In this document: piece after piece, positions 25,856 through 33,620 of the stretch | How the letters are laid out: every line of letters begins with the position of its first letter | How positions within the stretch are numbered: position 1 is the stretch's first letter | Assembly: GCA_026986725.1 (NCBI GenBank) | Contig: JALSOA010000071.1 | Location: 1 to 36,253 of the forward strand | DNA: 36,253 nt | DNA from: Acidobacteriota bacterium | GTDB lineage: Bacteria > Acidobacteriota > Holophagae > Thermotomaculales > Thermotomaculaceae | Reading direction: 5' to 3' | Position numbers and translations under genes: made by a program | The notes under the pieces: generated by a model | Seen by the model: the letters and a program-made list of their open reading frames with translations, nothing else | The model's database searches: none | Told to the model about the DNA's origin: nothing

Positions 25856-26405
25856 ACCTCACCTCGTAACCCTCAGGTATTACAGGGGCAATTTTTTTCA
25901 CTTCTCCTTTTCTTATCTTTCCCATGGGCACAAGAAGGATGTTTCCAAAATCACCCAAAATTACTATCTCATTCTTCCCGTTTACGATAAATCTCAAATT
26001 CCCGTATTTGTTCACCCTGCACTTACCTTTAATAAAACAATTGTTAAAAAAACCTGTAAAGTATCTCAAATCAATATCAACCCCGAACAGCCTTTTCAGG
26101 TTAAAGGGCTTCTTATTATCAATATAAGCAATTCCTCTTCTGTAATCAACAACAATAAACCTTTTGCCATCAAAAAAACCTGAATACACAAGGGTATTCG
26201 TTGGCAACAAAATCCCGGCAGAAAACAATTCCTCTCCATCAGTGTTAACGAAAAGCCTTAATGAATGGATCTTTTGTCCGGAGATATTGCCCGATAGCCT
26301 AAAAAAAGCGGAAAAAAGGGTACCCTGACCCCTATCAGGCACTTTTGCACAGGCAAACTCAATCAGAAGGAATAGAATCAATCCTCTTTTTAACCACTTC
26401 AACAT
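25842..26405 (-). CDS. Exported protein upstream of ispE, possibly LolB-like
   Basis: From ATG 26405 this is a 187-residue protein with an N-terminal signal (Lys-rich start, hydrophobic GLILFLLIEF, then ACA with Cys19; a poor lipobox because Glu occupies -3). The mature part is rich in alternating beta-strands, such as LRLFVNTDGEELFSAGILL, RFIVVDYRRGIAYI and LRFIVNGKNEIVIL, ending PEGYEVRYENF. In E. coli the gene beside ispE is lolB, the outer-membrane lipoprotein receptor, and the strand pattern fits a LolA/LolB-type half barrel, but no residue proves it. The open frame extends to 26486; the chosen start is the one giving a signal peptide. It overlaps the TPR gene by 47 bases. Confidence 0.55.
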   Translation of the reverse strand: MLKWLKRGLILFLLIEFACAKVPDRGQGTLFSAFFRLSGNISGQKIHSLRLFVNTDGEELFSAGILLPTNTLVYSGFFDGKRFIVVDYRRGIAYIDNKKPFNLKRLFGVDIDLRYFTGFFNNCFIKGKCRVNKYGNLRFIVNGKNEIVILGDFGNILLVPMGKIRKGEVKKIAPVIPEGYEVRYENF

Positions 26406-28092
26406 CTGAAAATCCAAAATCAATTGCATCCATAAAATACTCTTTGGCTTTAGCATAGTCCTTTTTTCTGTAATAGAGCTCCCCAAGATGAAAACAGATA
26501 TCCGGATTCATCGGGCTTTTTTTATAGGCAAATACAATATTTTCTTCAGCCTTTTTAAAATCACCATTCAAAAGGTATGCATAACCAAGGGTGTCTCTGA
26601 AAGAAGGAGAGTCTGGCTTTTCCTCAACCGCCCTCTGTGCCATTTTTAAGGCTTTATCAAGATCTTTTCCGTTTTCCAACAAAAAGTAGGCATAATTGTT
26701 TAACATTGTTGGATCTGTCGGGTTCAGTTTATATAGTTTCCTGTAATAAACTTCCGCCTTTTCAGGCTTTTTGAGAACCTGATACAAAAGCGCAACCTGT
26801 CCAAGGTATGTTTCTTTTTTATCCGCTATTTTTAAACACTTTTTAAAGTAATGCAGTGAATTTTTATAATCACCTAAAGAATAGTACAGCGAGGCAAGGT
26901 AATCGTAACCCAGTAATGCCGGTTTTCTTTGAAAAACCCTTTCAATTTTGTTTACAAATTTACTGTTGTCGGAGATTATTTTAAGCATGTAAAGAACCTT
27001 TTTTGCTTCTTTTAAATTACCGGAAAGAATAAGAGCCTCAAACCTTTCTTTAACAACCGTCGATGGAGTAAGCCCATAAAGTTTTTCATAGTTTAAAGTT
27101 TCCTTATAAGCCTTTTTAAAGTTTTTTTCAGCAATAATTATTCTAATGTAGTCAAGATAAACATCCTTCAACACAGATTTATTCATGGAATCGGTATTTT
27201 CTTTTAAAACCCTTTCGTAAAACTCCGATGCCCTTCTGTAATCGTTAAGATAACCGTAAGATGTCCCCACACAGTAAAGAATAACGGGAGTCGGAGATGC
27301 CTTAAATTTTCTTTCGTACATCTCTATTACATCCCTGTACTTTCCTGCCATCAAAGCGGACACACATAACAAATTATTCTGTTTAAAGTCTTTTACGATT
27401 GCCTTTAATTCCAAAAGAAATCTATAGGCAAAAAGATAATAATGATTTTCTGAGCTCATGGATGCCAATCTCGATAGTATTTCAGGATTGGGGATGGTTA
27501 ATCTCACCAGTTTTTTCAATGTTATAAAGAGATTAAAGTTATCCTTATTGTTCTGGTAAGCCACTGCAACATAGAAAAGGGTATAATAATCATTTTTATA
27601 CGATTCAGGTAACATGTTGAAGTACTTTAAAACATTTTGATAATCCTGAAGTAAAAAGTACCCCTCTATTATTTTGTAAACTATTGAGTAATCATGTGAA
27701 AGTTCAAAAGCCTTTCTGTAATTTTCAACAGATTTTTTAACAACTTCAGGGGATTGAAGCACCTGCACCAGATCCGAATAGTAATCACCTAATTTAAGAT
27801 AGGCTTCAGGATCATTCGGGTATTCTTTACCTGCAAGTTCAAGGTATTCTATGGTTTTCTCCATGTCCGACAGTGAATTGTAACAATCTGCAAGTTCAAA
27901 GTAAATGTAAATGCTTTTGTGGTAAGAAAGTGCCTTCTCAAAATGGGGGATCGCCTTCTCACAATCTCCCCTTGAACTTAGAAGTACCCCTATAGTGTAC
28001 TCTCTTAAAGAAATCTTTAAAGAATCTTCTTTACCACCCGCAACCCCTGAAACAATAAAAAAAATCAACAGAAAAAACACTATTTTTCTCAT
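26359..28092 (-). CDS. Exported TPR-repeat protein
   Basis: This 577-residue protein starts at MRKIVFFLLIFFIVSGVAGG, a signal peptide. The rest is a chain of tetratricopeptide repeats, recognisable as repeated units such as AIPHFEKALSYHKSIYIYFELADCY, NSLHYFKKCLKI, AEVYYRKLYKLNPTDPTMLNNYAYFLLE and AEENIVFAYKKSPMNPDICFHLGELYY. It is probably a periplasmic or outer-membrane-associated scaffold. The start at 28092 has GAGGTG upstream; the open frame continues to 28164 but that part lies inside the RNase P RNA and is rejected. A TPR protein followed by a LolB-position protein and ispE suggests an envelope assembly role. Confidence 0.8.
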   Translation of the reverse strand: MRKIVFFLLIFFIVSGVAGGKEDSLKISLREYTIGVLLSSRGDCEKAIPHFEKALSYHKSIYIYFELADCYNSLSDMEKTIEYLELAGKEYPNDPEAYLKLGDYYSDLVQVLQSPEVVKKSVENYRKAFELSHDYSIVYKIIEGYFLLQDYQNVLKYFNMLPESYKNDYYTLFYVAVAYQNNKDNFNLFITLKKLVRLTIPNPEILSRLASMSSENHYYLFAYRFLLELKAIVKDFKQNNLLCVSALMAGKYRDVIEMYERKFKASPTPVILYCVGTSYGYLNDYRRASEFYERVLKENTDSMNKSVLKDVYLDYIRIIIAEKNFKKAYKETLNYEKLYGLTPSTVVKERFEALILSGNLKEAKKVLYMLKIISDNSKFVNKIERVFQRKPALLGYDYLASLYYSLGDYKNSLHYFKKCLKIADKKETYLGQVALLYQVLKKPEKAEVYYRKLYKLNPTDPTMLNNYAYFLLENGKDLDKALKMAQRAVEEKPDSPSFRDTLGYAYLLNGDFKKAEENIVFAYKKSPMNPDICFHLGELYYRKKDYAKAKEYFMDAIDFGFSDVEVVKKRIDSIPSD

Positions 28093-28110
28093 ATAACACC
28101 TCAAAAAAAT

Positions 28111-28509
28111 GGAAGAAAGGCTGTAAGCCGAATTCTGTCTCGGGTAATCATTCCTCTGGGGCATCGGTTACCCGATGCCACAAGCAGCCTACCCGGAAGC
28201 CTCGGACGGGCAATCCTCAAACGCTTCCCTATTTGGCCTTGCTCCGTGCGGGGTTTACCGTGCCTCCGATGTTACCATCGGAGCGGTGGGCTCTTACCCC
28301 ACCGTTTCACCCTTACCCCGCACCAAATTCAACTGCATAACACTTCTCAATAAAACAATCGTACACAGTTAAAATTGGTGCGGGGCGGTATGTTTTCTGT
28401 GGCACTTTCCTTCTCCTTTCGGAGACCGGGCTTTCCCCGGCGCACCGCCCTGCGGAGTTCGGACTTTCCTCAAAGGCACCTGGCCTTTGCGATTACCCGC
28501 CTTTCTTCC
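28111..28509 (-). ncRNA. rnpB: RNase P RNA (class A-like)
   Basis: This is the catalytic RNA of RNase P, which matures tRNA 5' ends, about 399 bases long on the minus strand. The 5' end GGAAGAAAGGC (28509-28499) and the 3' end GCCTTTCTTCC (28121-28111) pair perfectly as an 11-bp P1. The universal core is visible: GAGGAAAGTCCGAACTCCGC then AGGGCGGTGCGCCGGGGAAA near the 5' side, GGGTAAACCCCGCACGG in the middle, and GACAGAATTCGGCTTACAG at the 3' end. Its promoter lies directly upstream and the TPR gene starts 18 bases downstream. A T7 tract follows P1. Confidence 0.96.
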
Positions 28510-28516
28510 ATTAGAT

Positions 28517-28544
28517 ATTATACATTTACTGTGAAAATTAGCAA
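28517..28544 (-). promoter_or_regulatory. Promoter of rnpB
   Basis: On the minus strand TTGCTA (28539-28544) and a perfect TATAAT (28517-28522) are 16 bases apart. The predicted first base, about 28510, agrees with the 5' end of the P1 helix. Confidence 0.75.
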
Positions 28545-28564
28545 CAAGAATAAAAAAAGGATAT

Positions 28565-28601
28565 AGGTGTTAGGTGTTAGATATTGGGTGTTGGGTTAGG
28601 G
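28565..28601. repeat. Short tandem G/T-rich repeat between tRNA-Thr and rnpB
   Basis: Imperfect copies of a 7-base unit, GGTGTTA, GGTGTTA, then GGGTGTT and GGGTTAG, fill this stretch. It is non-coding and not hairpin-forming. Such simple arrays occur in intergenic regions by slippage; no function can be read. Confidence 0.6.
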
Positions 28602-28610
28602 TAGAAAAAA

Positions 28611-28686
<76 letters not shown>

Positions 28687-28699
28687 TCACGCAAGGGAT

Positions 28700-28728
28700 A
28701 AAATATCAGAAAATCAAAAACATTTCAA
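28700..28728 (-). promoter_or_regulatory. Promoter of tRNA-Thr
   Basis: On the minus strand TTGAAA (28723-28728) and TATTTT (28700-28705) are 17 bases apart, placing the transcript start about 7 bases before the mature tRNA 5' end at 28686. Confidence 0.65.
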
Positions 28729-28747
28729 TATTTTTTTTAAAAAAAGG

Positions 28748-29086
28748 TTAAAAAGCCTTTAATGCCTCATCTTCATCTGTGTAATAGTCAAATATACTCA
28801 ATAATTGTGCTATTTGAAATATGTCCTTTATCTTTTGAGATAGGTTAAGGAGTTTTAACTCTCCATCTCTCTTTTTAACAGTCATTAAGAGGCTTACAAC
28901 CTCTCCTGTGCCTGATGAATCCATATAACTTACCCTTGCCATATTGAGTATTATCTTCCTTTCACCCCTTTCAAGGAGAGATTCAATCCAATTACGGAGT
29001 TTTCTGTCCCCCTCCCCAATTGTTATTTTGCCTTTGAGATCAAGGATCACAATGTCACCTTTTTTCCTCTCAGAGATTTCAAGCAT
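28748..29086 (-). CDS. STAS-domain anti-sigma factor antagonist (SpoIIAA/RsbV-like)
   Basis: This 112-residue single-domain STAS protein has VILDLKGKITIGEGDRKLRNWI and the phosphorylatable serine motif SYMDSSGTGEVV, which partner kinases modify. In the partner-switching scheme the unphosphorylated form binds the anti-sigma kinase and frees its target. It overlaps the kinase gene upstream by 8 bases, so the two form a matched pair. No sigma factor or PP2C phosphatase gene is adjacent, so the output is unknown and may not be a sigma factor. Confidence 0.9.
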   Translation of the reverse strand: MLEISERKKGDIVILDLKGKITIGEGDRKLRNWIESLLERGERKIILNMARVSYMDSSGTGEVVSLLMTVKKRDGELKLLNLSQKIKDIFQIAQLLSIFDYYTDEDEALKAF

Positions 29087-29504
29087 TTTGCACCTCTTTA
29101 ACCTTTTTTTTTATTTCAACCGTGAACCAATTATCCTCCCTGAAAAACCTCAATGAATCACAGGCATTTTTTGTGAACAAAATTCCCCTTCCAGAAGGCT
29201 TCAACAGATTTTCAGGACTGGTTGGATCAGGTATGTCATTTTCATTAAAACCATCTCCTTTATCGGAGATCCTTGCAATAATCTCCCCACCATGGAGCAT
29301 TAAAACCACCCTGATCGGCAAACTCTCGTCCTTCTTATTGCCGTGCAAATAAGCATTTACAATTACTTCGTGAACCCCAACCATGAACCAGTAAATATCA
29401 TCTTCATCTATTTTCCACAGGTTTAGAAGAAAATACTCAATTCCTTTTTCAACTATATTCAACAATTTGATTTTTGCACTGAATTCAAACTCCACCCTTT
29501 TCAT
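29079..29504 (-). CDS. RsbW/SpoIIAB-like serine kinase (HATPase anti-sigma family)
   Basis: This 141-residue GHKL ATPase has the N box in VHEVIVNAYLHGNKKD, G1 box ISDKGDGFNENDIP and G2 region KPSGRGILFTKNACD. Such proteins phosphorylate a STAS partner (encoded next) and bind a sigma factor or another target. It begins 5 bases after the hflC stop, at the end of the cca-hflKC run. The family is also used outside sigma control, so calling it anti-sigma is provisional. Confidence 0.88.
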   Translation of the reverse strand: MKRVEFEFSAKIKLLNIVEKGIEYFLLNLWKIDEDDIYWFMVGVHEVIVNAYLHGNKKDESLPIRVVLMLHGGEIIARISDKGDGFNENDIPDPTSPENLLKPSGRGILFTKNACDSLRFFREDNWFTVEIKKKVKEVQNA

Positions 29505-29509
29505 TTAAA

Positions 29510-30442
29510 TTACTTCAATGTTTTTAAAAATCTGTAGATTTCACTATCCGTTGAAAGGATCAAAACATCATCACTTTTAACCGTTTGCTTCAGGGTTTCA
29601 AGCGTCTTTAAAAATCTATAAAATTCAGGGTCTTTTGAGTACGCTTCTGCGTAAATTCTGGTTGCCTCTGCATCTGCTTTCCCTTTAATCTCCTGAGCCT
29701 TTTTATAGGCTTCGGAGTTTATCCTTTCCAGTTCTTTCCTGGTTTTTCCAATTATCTCTGCACTTTTACCTCTTCCCTCTGAGCGGTACTGCTCTGCTAT
29801 TCTCTTCCTCTCACTTATCATTCTCTGATATACCTTCTGTCTAACAGAATCAACATAGTTCACCCTTTTTATCCTTACATCAACCACTTCTATCCCGTAA
29901 GAAGGGGTTATTTTTGAAACCTTTTTAAGAATCTGCCTTGTGATCTTTTCCCTTCCGATCTTTACATTGAATTCTGAATTATCCGATACTTCTCCACTAT
30001 ATGTTGCAGCCATCTCCATAGGCCTGTTCGTGGTTCTTACAACCTCTATCAGGTTGTACTTTGCTATTGCAATCCTTGTTTCACCGTCAAGTATGTCATC
30101 AAGCCTTGTCTGAGCGCCCTCCTCATTGCCGACTGTTTCAAAAAATTTCAAAGGGTCTTTTATCCTCCACCTTGCATAGGTATCTATCCAGATGTATTTT
30201 TTATCCTTGGTGGTTACCTGATTGGCATCCCCATCCCATTCAAGCCATCTCTTTTCAAAGTAGTTTGCCTTTTGAATAAAGGGTACCTTAAAGTGTAATC
30301 CTGCTTCCTTTACAGGGTTTCCCACCGGTTTCCCAAATTCAGTAATTACCACCTGCTGGGTTTCTTTAACTATGTATGCAGAAGATGAGAGAATTATCAA
30401 ACCAACAAAAGTCAGGATAATAATAAGAATGGCTGTTCTCAT
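29510..30442 (-). CDS. hflC: HflC, FtsH-modulating SPFH/prohibitin-family protein
   Basis: This 310-residue membrane protein has an N-terminal anchor (residues about 3-24) then the SPFH domain starting AYIVKETQQVVITEFGKPVG, with GLHFKVPFIQKANYFEKRWLEW and the IDTYARWRIKDPLKFFETVG segment. A long Glu/Arg/Lys-rich helix with EGRGKSAEIIGKTRKELERIN follows. HflK and HflC form a cage around FtsH in E. coli and restrain it. It overlaps hflK by 4 bases. The C-terminus repeats the short phrase RFLKTL twice. ftsH is about 6 kb away. Confidence 0.93.
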   Translation of the reverse strand: MRTAILIIILTFVGLIILSSSAYIVKETQQVVITEFGKPVGNPVKEAGLHFKVPFIQKANYFEKRWLEWDGDANQVTTKDKKYIWIDTYARWRIKDPLKFFETVGNEEGAQTRLDDILDGETRIAIAKYNLIEVVRTTNRPMEMAATYSGEVSDNSEFNVKIGREKITRQILKKVSKITPSYGIEVVDVRIKRVNYVDSVRQKVYQRMISERKRIAEQYRSEGRGKSAEIIGKTRKELERINSEAYKKAQEIKGKADAEATRIYAEAYSKDPEFYRFLKTLETLKQTVKSDDVLILSTDSEIYRFLKTLK

Positions 30443-31416
30443 TTTTTACCCCCTTTCATCAAATCAAGTAAGGGCAATAAATTCTTCTGTTTTGAGTCTA
30501 TTACTATAATCTTTCCATATCCTGGCAACAGATCCTGCATTGTTTCAAGGTACAACCTTTCTCTCGTGATTTTAGGAGCCTTTCGGTACTCTTTCAAAAC
30601 CTCGCTAAACATTGCAACATCACCCTTTGCCTCGTTAACTCTTTTCAAAGCATATCCTTCAGCCTCCTGAATAATCTGCAATGCCTTACCTTTTGCACGG
30701 GGGATAACTTTATTGTACTGGGCCCATGCCTGGTTTATCATATTCTCTTTTTCCTGCAATGCCTGATTAACTTCATTAAAAGAAGGCTTGACTGGGTCAG
30801 GAGGGTTAACATCCTGAAGTACCACTATTTTTACATCAAGCCCTGTTTCGTATTCATCACATAGTTTCTGGATTTTTGTCTTACATTCCTGAGCAATTTC
30901 CTCTCTCCCGGTCGTAAGGATCTCATTTATTGATCTGTCCCCTATAACCTCTCTCATAACCGCTTCACAGATGTTTCTAAATGTTCCCCTTACATCCCTT
31001 ACCTTAAACAGAAATTTAACAGGATCTTTTATCTTGTACTGAACACTCCATTCAATCTCTCCAATGTTCAAATCCCCTGTAAGCATTAGAGATTCATGCA
31101 AAAAACTTTCATCAGAATACATGGAACGAACACCAGCTCTTATTGTTCTAAAACCAAACTCTTCCTTTAACTGTTTTCTCACCGGCACTTTGTAAACCTT
31201 TTCAACTCCGAAAGGGATTTTAAAATGAAGACCTGGTTGTTCGGTTCTGACAAACCTCCCAAACCTTGTAATAACGCCAACTTCATCCGGAGCAACAGTG
31301 TAATACGAGGTCACCAAAAGTATAATAAGTGGGACAAACCACAAAAGAAAAACAAACCTCTTTGCCTTTAACCTGTATCTTTCAATATCATTAATCTCAA
31401 GATTTTGAACACCCAT
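30439..31416 (-). CDS. hflK: HflK, FtsH-modulating SPFH/prohibitin-family protein
   Basis: This 325-residue partner of HflC has a short cytoplasmic N-terminus, a membrane helix (FVFLLWFVPLIILLVTSYY), the SPFH start TVAPDEVGVITRFGRFVRTEQPGLHFKIPFG, and the central IEWSVQYKIKDPVKFLFKVRD. The typical VVLQDVNPPDPVKPSFNEVNQA is also present. The Gly-rich N-terminal tract of E. coli HflK is missing, common outside Gammaproteobacteria. A GGAGG ribosome site precedes the ATG, which lies 12 bases after pcm. Confidence 0.94.
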   Translation of the reverse strand: MGVQNLEINDIERYRLKAKRFVFLLWFVPLIILLVTSYYTVAPDEVGVITRFGRFVRTEQPGLHFKIPFGVEKVYKVPVRKQLKEEFGFRTIRAGVRSMYSDESFLHESLMLTGDLNIGEIEWSVQYKIKDPVKFLFKVRDVRGTFRNICEAVMREVIGDRSINEILTTGREEIAQECKTKIQKLCDEYETGLDVKIVVLQDVNPPDPVKPSFNEVNQALQEKENMINQAWAQYNKVIPRAKGKALQIIQEAEGYALKRVNEAKGDVAMFSEVLKEYRKAPKITRERLYLETMQDLLPGYGKIIVIDSKQKNLLPLLDLMKGGKK

Positions 31417-31428
31417 AAATACCTCCTC

Positions 31429-32043
31429 TCATACAAGGGGAACAAACCTTACAGGGCACAATTCATAAAACTCGGGTTTTCCCCCTTTTTTTATAATTTT
31501 ATACAGAACCTGTATAAAACCTTTTTCAATGGGTATAACCATTTTACCACCTTCTTTCAATTTTTCAAAAAGCCCTTCAGGAAAGTTTTTCGCTGCAGCA
31601 GTAACCATTATTCTGTCAACTTTAAGATTTAATGGTGGATTTTTGCCATCCGCAAGAATAAGGTTCACATTTTTAAAATTATGCTTTGAAAGGTTTTTAC
31701 AGGCCAGATCAAGAATAGGAGAAAGCCTTTCAATCGAATAAACCCTTCTTGCAATGCTCGCTATTATTGCGGTTTGATACCCGCTCCCGGTGCCTATTTC
31801 AAGAACCACACTTCTGGAGTCGAGGTCTAACGACTCTGTCATTAATGCAACAATGTATGGCTGGGAAATGGTCTGTCCTTTTAAGAGAGGGAGAGGAGTA
31901 TCTGAGTACGCAAAAGGTATATCCTCTTCCAGAACAAAATCAGCCCTATCAATCTGCAACATTGCTTTAAGAACTTTTTTATCCTTTATTCCTCTTGAAA
32001 CAATCTGAGTTTTTATCATTTCTTCGAGTGAATGCGCCATCAT
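31429..32043 (-). CDS. pcm: Protein-L-isoaspartate O-methyltransferase
   Basis: This 204-residue enzyme uses S-adenosylmethionine to repair isoaspartyl residues in aged proteins. Key segments are the N-terminal VLKAMLQIDRADFVLEEDIPFAYSD, the substrate loop PLPLLKGQTISQPYIVALM, the cofactor motif VLEIGTGSGYQTAIIA and RIMVTAAAKNFPEGL. The start is at 32043 or one codon later; the first overlaps the stop of the preceding gene as ATGA. Its presence with hflKC gives a protein-quality flavour to the operon. Confidence 0.95.
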   Translation of the reverse strand: MMAHSLEEMIKTQIVSRGIKDKKVLKAMLQIDRADFVLEEDIPFAYSDTPLPLLKGQTISQPYIVALMTESLDLDSRSVVLEIGTGSGYQTAIIASIARRVYSIERLSPILDLACKNLSKHNFKNVNLILADGKNPPLNLKVDRIMVTAAAKNFPEGLFEKLKEGGKMVIPIEKGFIQVLYKIIKKGGKPEFYELCPVRFVPLV

Positions 32044-32942
32044 TGAACCCTTTTGTAACGAATAATTGTTGTAGAAATCTCCTTTAAAGGCACCTTTTCT
32101 TTTGATCCTTTTTTTAACAAAAAGCCTTCCATATCCTGTGTGAAAGATGCAAAATTCACAAGTCCACTATCCCTGTAAATCGTTATTGAACCCTTTTGCC
32201 ATCCCTTTGCTTTGATGTATACATCACTGCTTAGCTCCTTATCTTCAGGAATTATGTAATTAGATTTAAAAGATAGCGTTACCACTCTGTCAGTAATGTT
32301 TTCCACAGTGTACTCAATCTCTGAGTTTATAGTTATTCCCATTTTTTTAAATTTACGCTTAATCTTAAATACCCGGCCCTTTTCCAGTTCTTTCCCGAAA
32401 TAGGGGAAAAAATCGGTGTTAAACAAAAGGGAAGAACTAAGTTCTTCCTTTTTGTTTTCAACATTTTTTTTAAGCAATTCCCTGAAGTTACGATTTTTTA
32501 CTTTTGTTTTTTCAATCACTCTCTCTAAAAGTTCCCTGTAACCATCAACATTAACAATTTTAAAATCCTTCTTTCGAATGGTATAACCAATTGGAACCTG
32601 CTTCATTTCAACAAGCATAGCAAAGAATGGGATTTGAGGATAGTTTTCTTTACTATCAGTATCAAAGGTTCTTACACCTTCGGGAGTAACCATCACTATT
32701 TTTGCTTTTTTTAAGAGGTAATTAAGAACAATAGTTTTTGAATTAACCCCTTTAACCGCAACATTAAAAGTCATTTCGGTTTCAATGGAATTTTTTATTG
32801 AGGTAATCCCTTCTCCCATTGAAAAAATACGCTTGTTTTTTAATGAAAATTCAAACTTATCCCCCTCCTTTAAAGCAAGTTTCAATTGAATGGCAAAAGA
32901 AAGTAAAGATATCAATGGTAACAAAACTATAAATCTCTTCAT
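32040..32942 (-). CDS. Exported protein of unknown function (beta-rich)
   Basis: This 300-residue protein has an N-terminal signal peptide (MKRFIVLLPLISLLSFA, cleavage probably just after). The mature part is mainly beta-strand and Lys/Glu rich, with phrases such as LALKEGDKFEFSLKNKRIF, FPYFGKELEKGRVFKI and EIEYTVENITDRVVTLSFKSNYII. The alternation resembles envelope proteins of the DUF6263 type described in other phyla, but this is from memory and weak. It overlaps the preceding exported-protein gene by 4 bases, so the two are probably co-translated. No catalytic motif is seen. Confidence 0.65.
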   Translation of the reverse strand: MKRFIVLLPLISLLSFAIQLKLALKEGDKFEFSLKNKRIFSMGEGITSIKNSIETEMTFNVAVKGVNSKTIVLNYLLKKAKIVMVTPEGVRTFDTDSKENYPQIPFFAMLVEMKQVPIGYTIRKKDFKIVNVDGYRELLERVIEKTKVKNRNFRELLKKNVENKKEELSSSLLFNTDFFPYFGKELEKGRVFKIKRKFKKMGITINSEIEYTVENITDRVVTLSFKSNYIIPEDKELSSDVYIKAKGWQKGSITIYRDSGLVNFASFTQDMEGFLLKKGSKEKVPLKEISTTIIRYKRVQ

Positions 32943-33619
32943 CTTCCCTCCAGAATAAGTGAACCTTCAAGACTACCGTTAACACTCTCCCATATTTTTG
33001 ACACAATCTCACTCATCGCAAAGCATGTATCTGAAAAAAGAAGGCTGCCAGAGCCAAAGGCAGCGGAGAGATCGTCAAAATTGGAGGAATTATCGTATAT
33101 TTCATAATCGTTCAAAATCTTTTTTTTCAGGTTAATGCTTTTTTTATAAAGTGATTTTACTATACTCTTGCAATTCCTGGTTTCAAAATTCCTTTTTTTC
33201 AACTTCTGGAATGCAAAGATAAATTTATCGAGTTTGTACTCACAGTAAGCCTGATAATCCTTCCTGTAAAAGGAGTGGTCAAAAGAAAACGGAAAACTTA
33301 AAATGGCAATACCTTTTAAAAGTCTTCCTGTTTCAAAAGCAATATCCCTGACCTTTTTCCTTTCCTTTATCATCTGTTCTATCCTTTTCCCCTGCTTACA
33401 CACAAAGGACTCAACCTCTTTAACAGAATAAAAATCATTTTCATCAATACTTTCCACACCCTTTAACAGAGATACCCTTTCAGAATCAAGGTATAATCTC
33501 AAACCTTCAGGAAAGGTTTTAAATGAGGTTACAACCATGTACTTAACCGTCAGATCACTCCAACCATATACACTCAAAGGAACAACAAAAAGTAACAAAA
33601 GCAATATTGCTTTTTTCAT
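32939..33619 (-). CDS. Exported helical protein of unknown function
   Basis: This 226-residue protein has a signal peptide (MKKAILLLLLFVVPLSVYG) followed by a mature N-terminus beginning near Trp20 (WSDLTVKYMVVTSF..LP-like FPEGLRLYL). That start and the all-helical make-up recall the S1/P1 nuclease or zinc-dependent phospholipase C fold, where the mature N-terminal Trp binds zinc. The expected array of His and Asp ligands is not evident, however: only one HSFY-type histidine is seen, so any such relative would be degenerate. Four cysteines are present. A GAGGTG ribosome site precedes the ATG, one base after the MBL gene. Confidence 0.6.
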   Translation of the reverse strand: MKKAILLLLLFVVPLSVYGWSDLTVKYMVVTSFKTFPEGLRLYLDSERVSLLKGVESIDENDFYSVKEVESFVCKQGKRIEQMIKERKKVRDIAFETGRLLKGIAILSFPFSFDHSFYRKDYQAYCEYKLDKFIFAFQKLKKRNFETRNCKSIVKSLYKKSINLKKKILNDYEIYDNSSNFDDLSAAFGSGSLLFSDTCFAMSEIVSKIWESVNGSLEGSLILEGR

Positions 33620-33620
33620 A

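Noticed and set aside
28093-28164. N-terminal extension of the TPR protein, and small plus-strand frames at 28175-28566
   Set aside because: They lie inside the RNase P RNA, which explains the sequence; the true TPR start has a signal peptide and ribosome site.
28729-28747. Terminator after the STAS gene
   Set aside because: The run of T and A is self-complementary but lacks a G/C stem; I cannot support it as a terminator.
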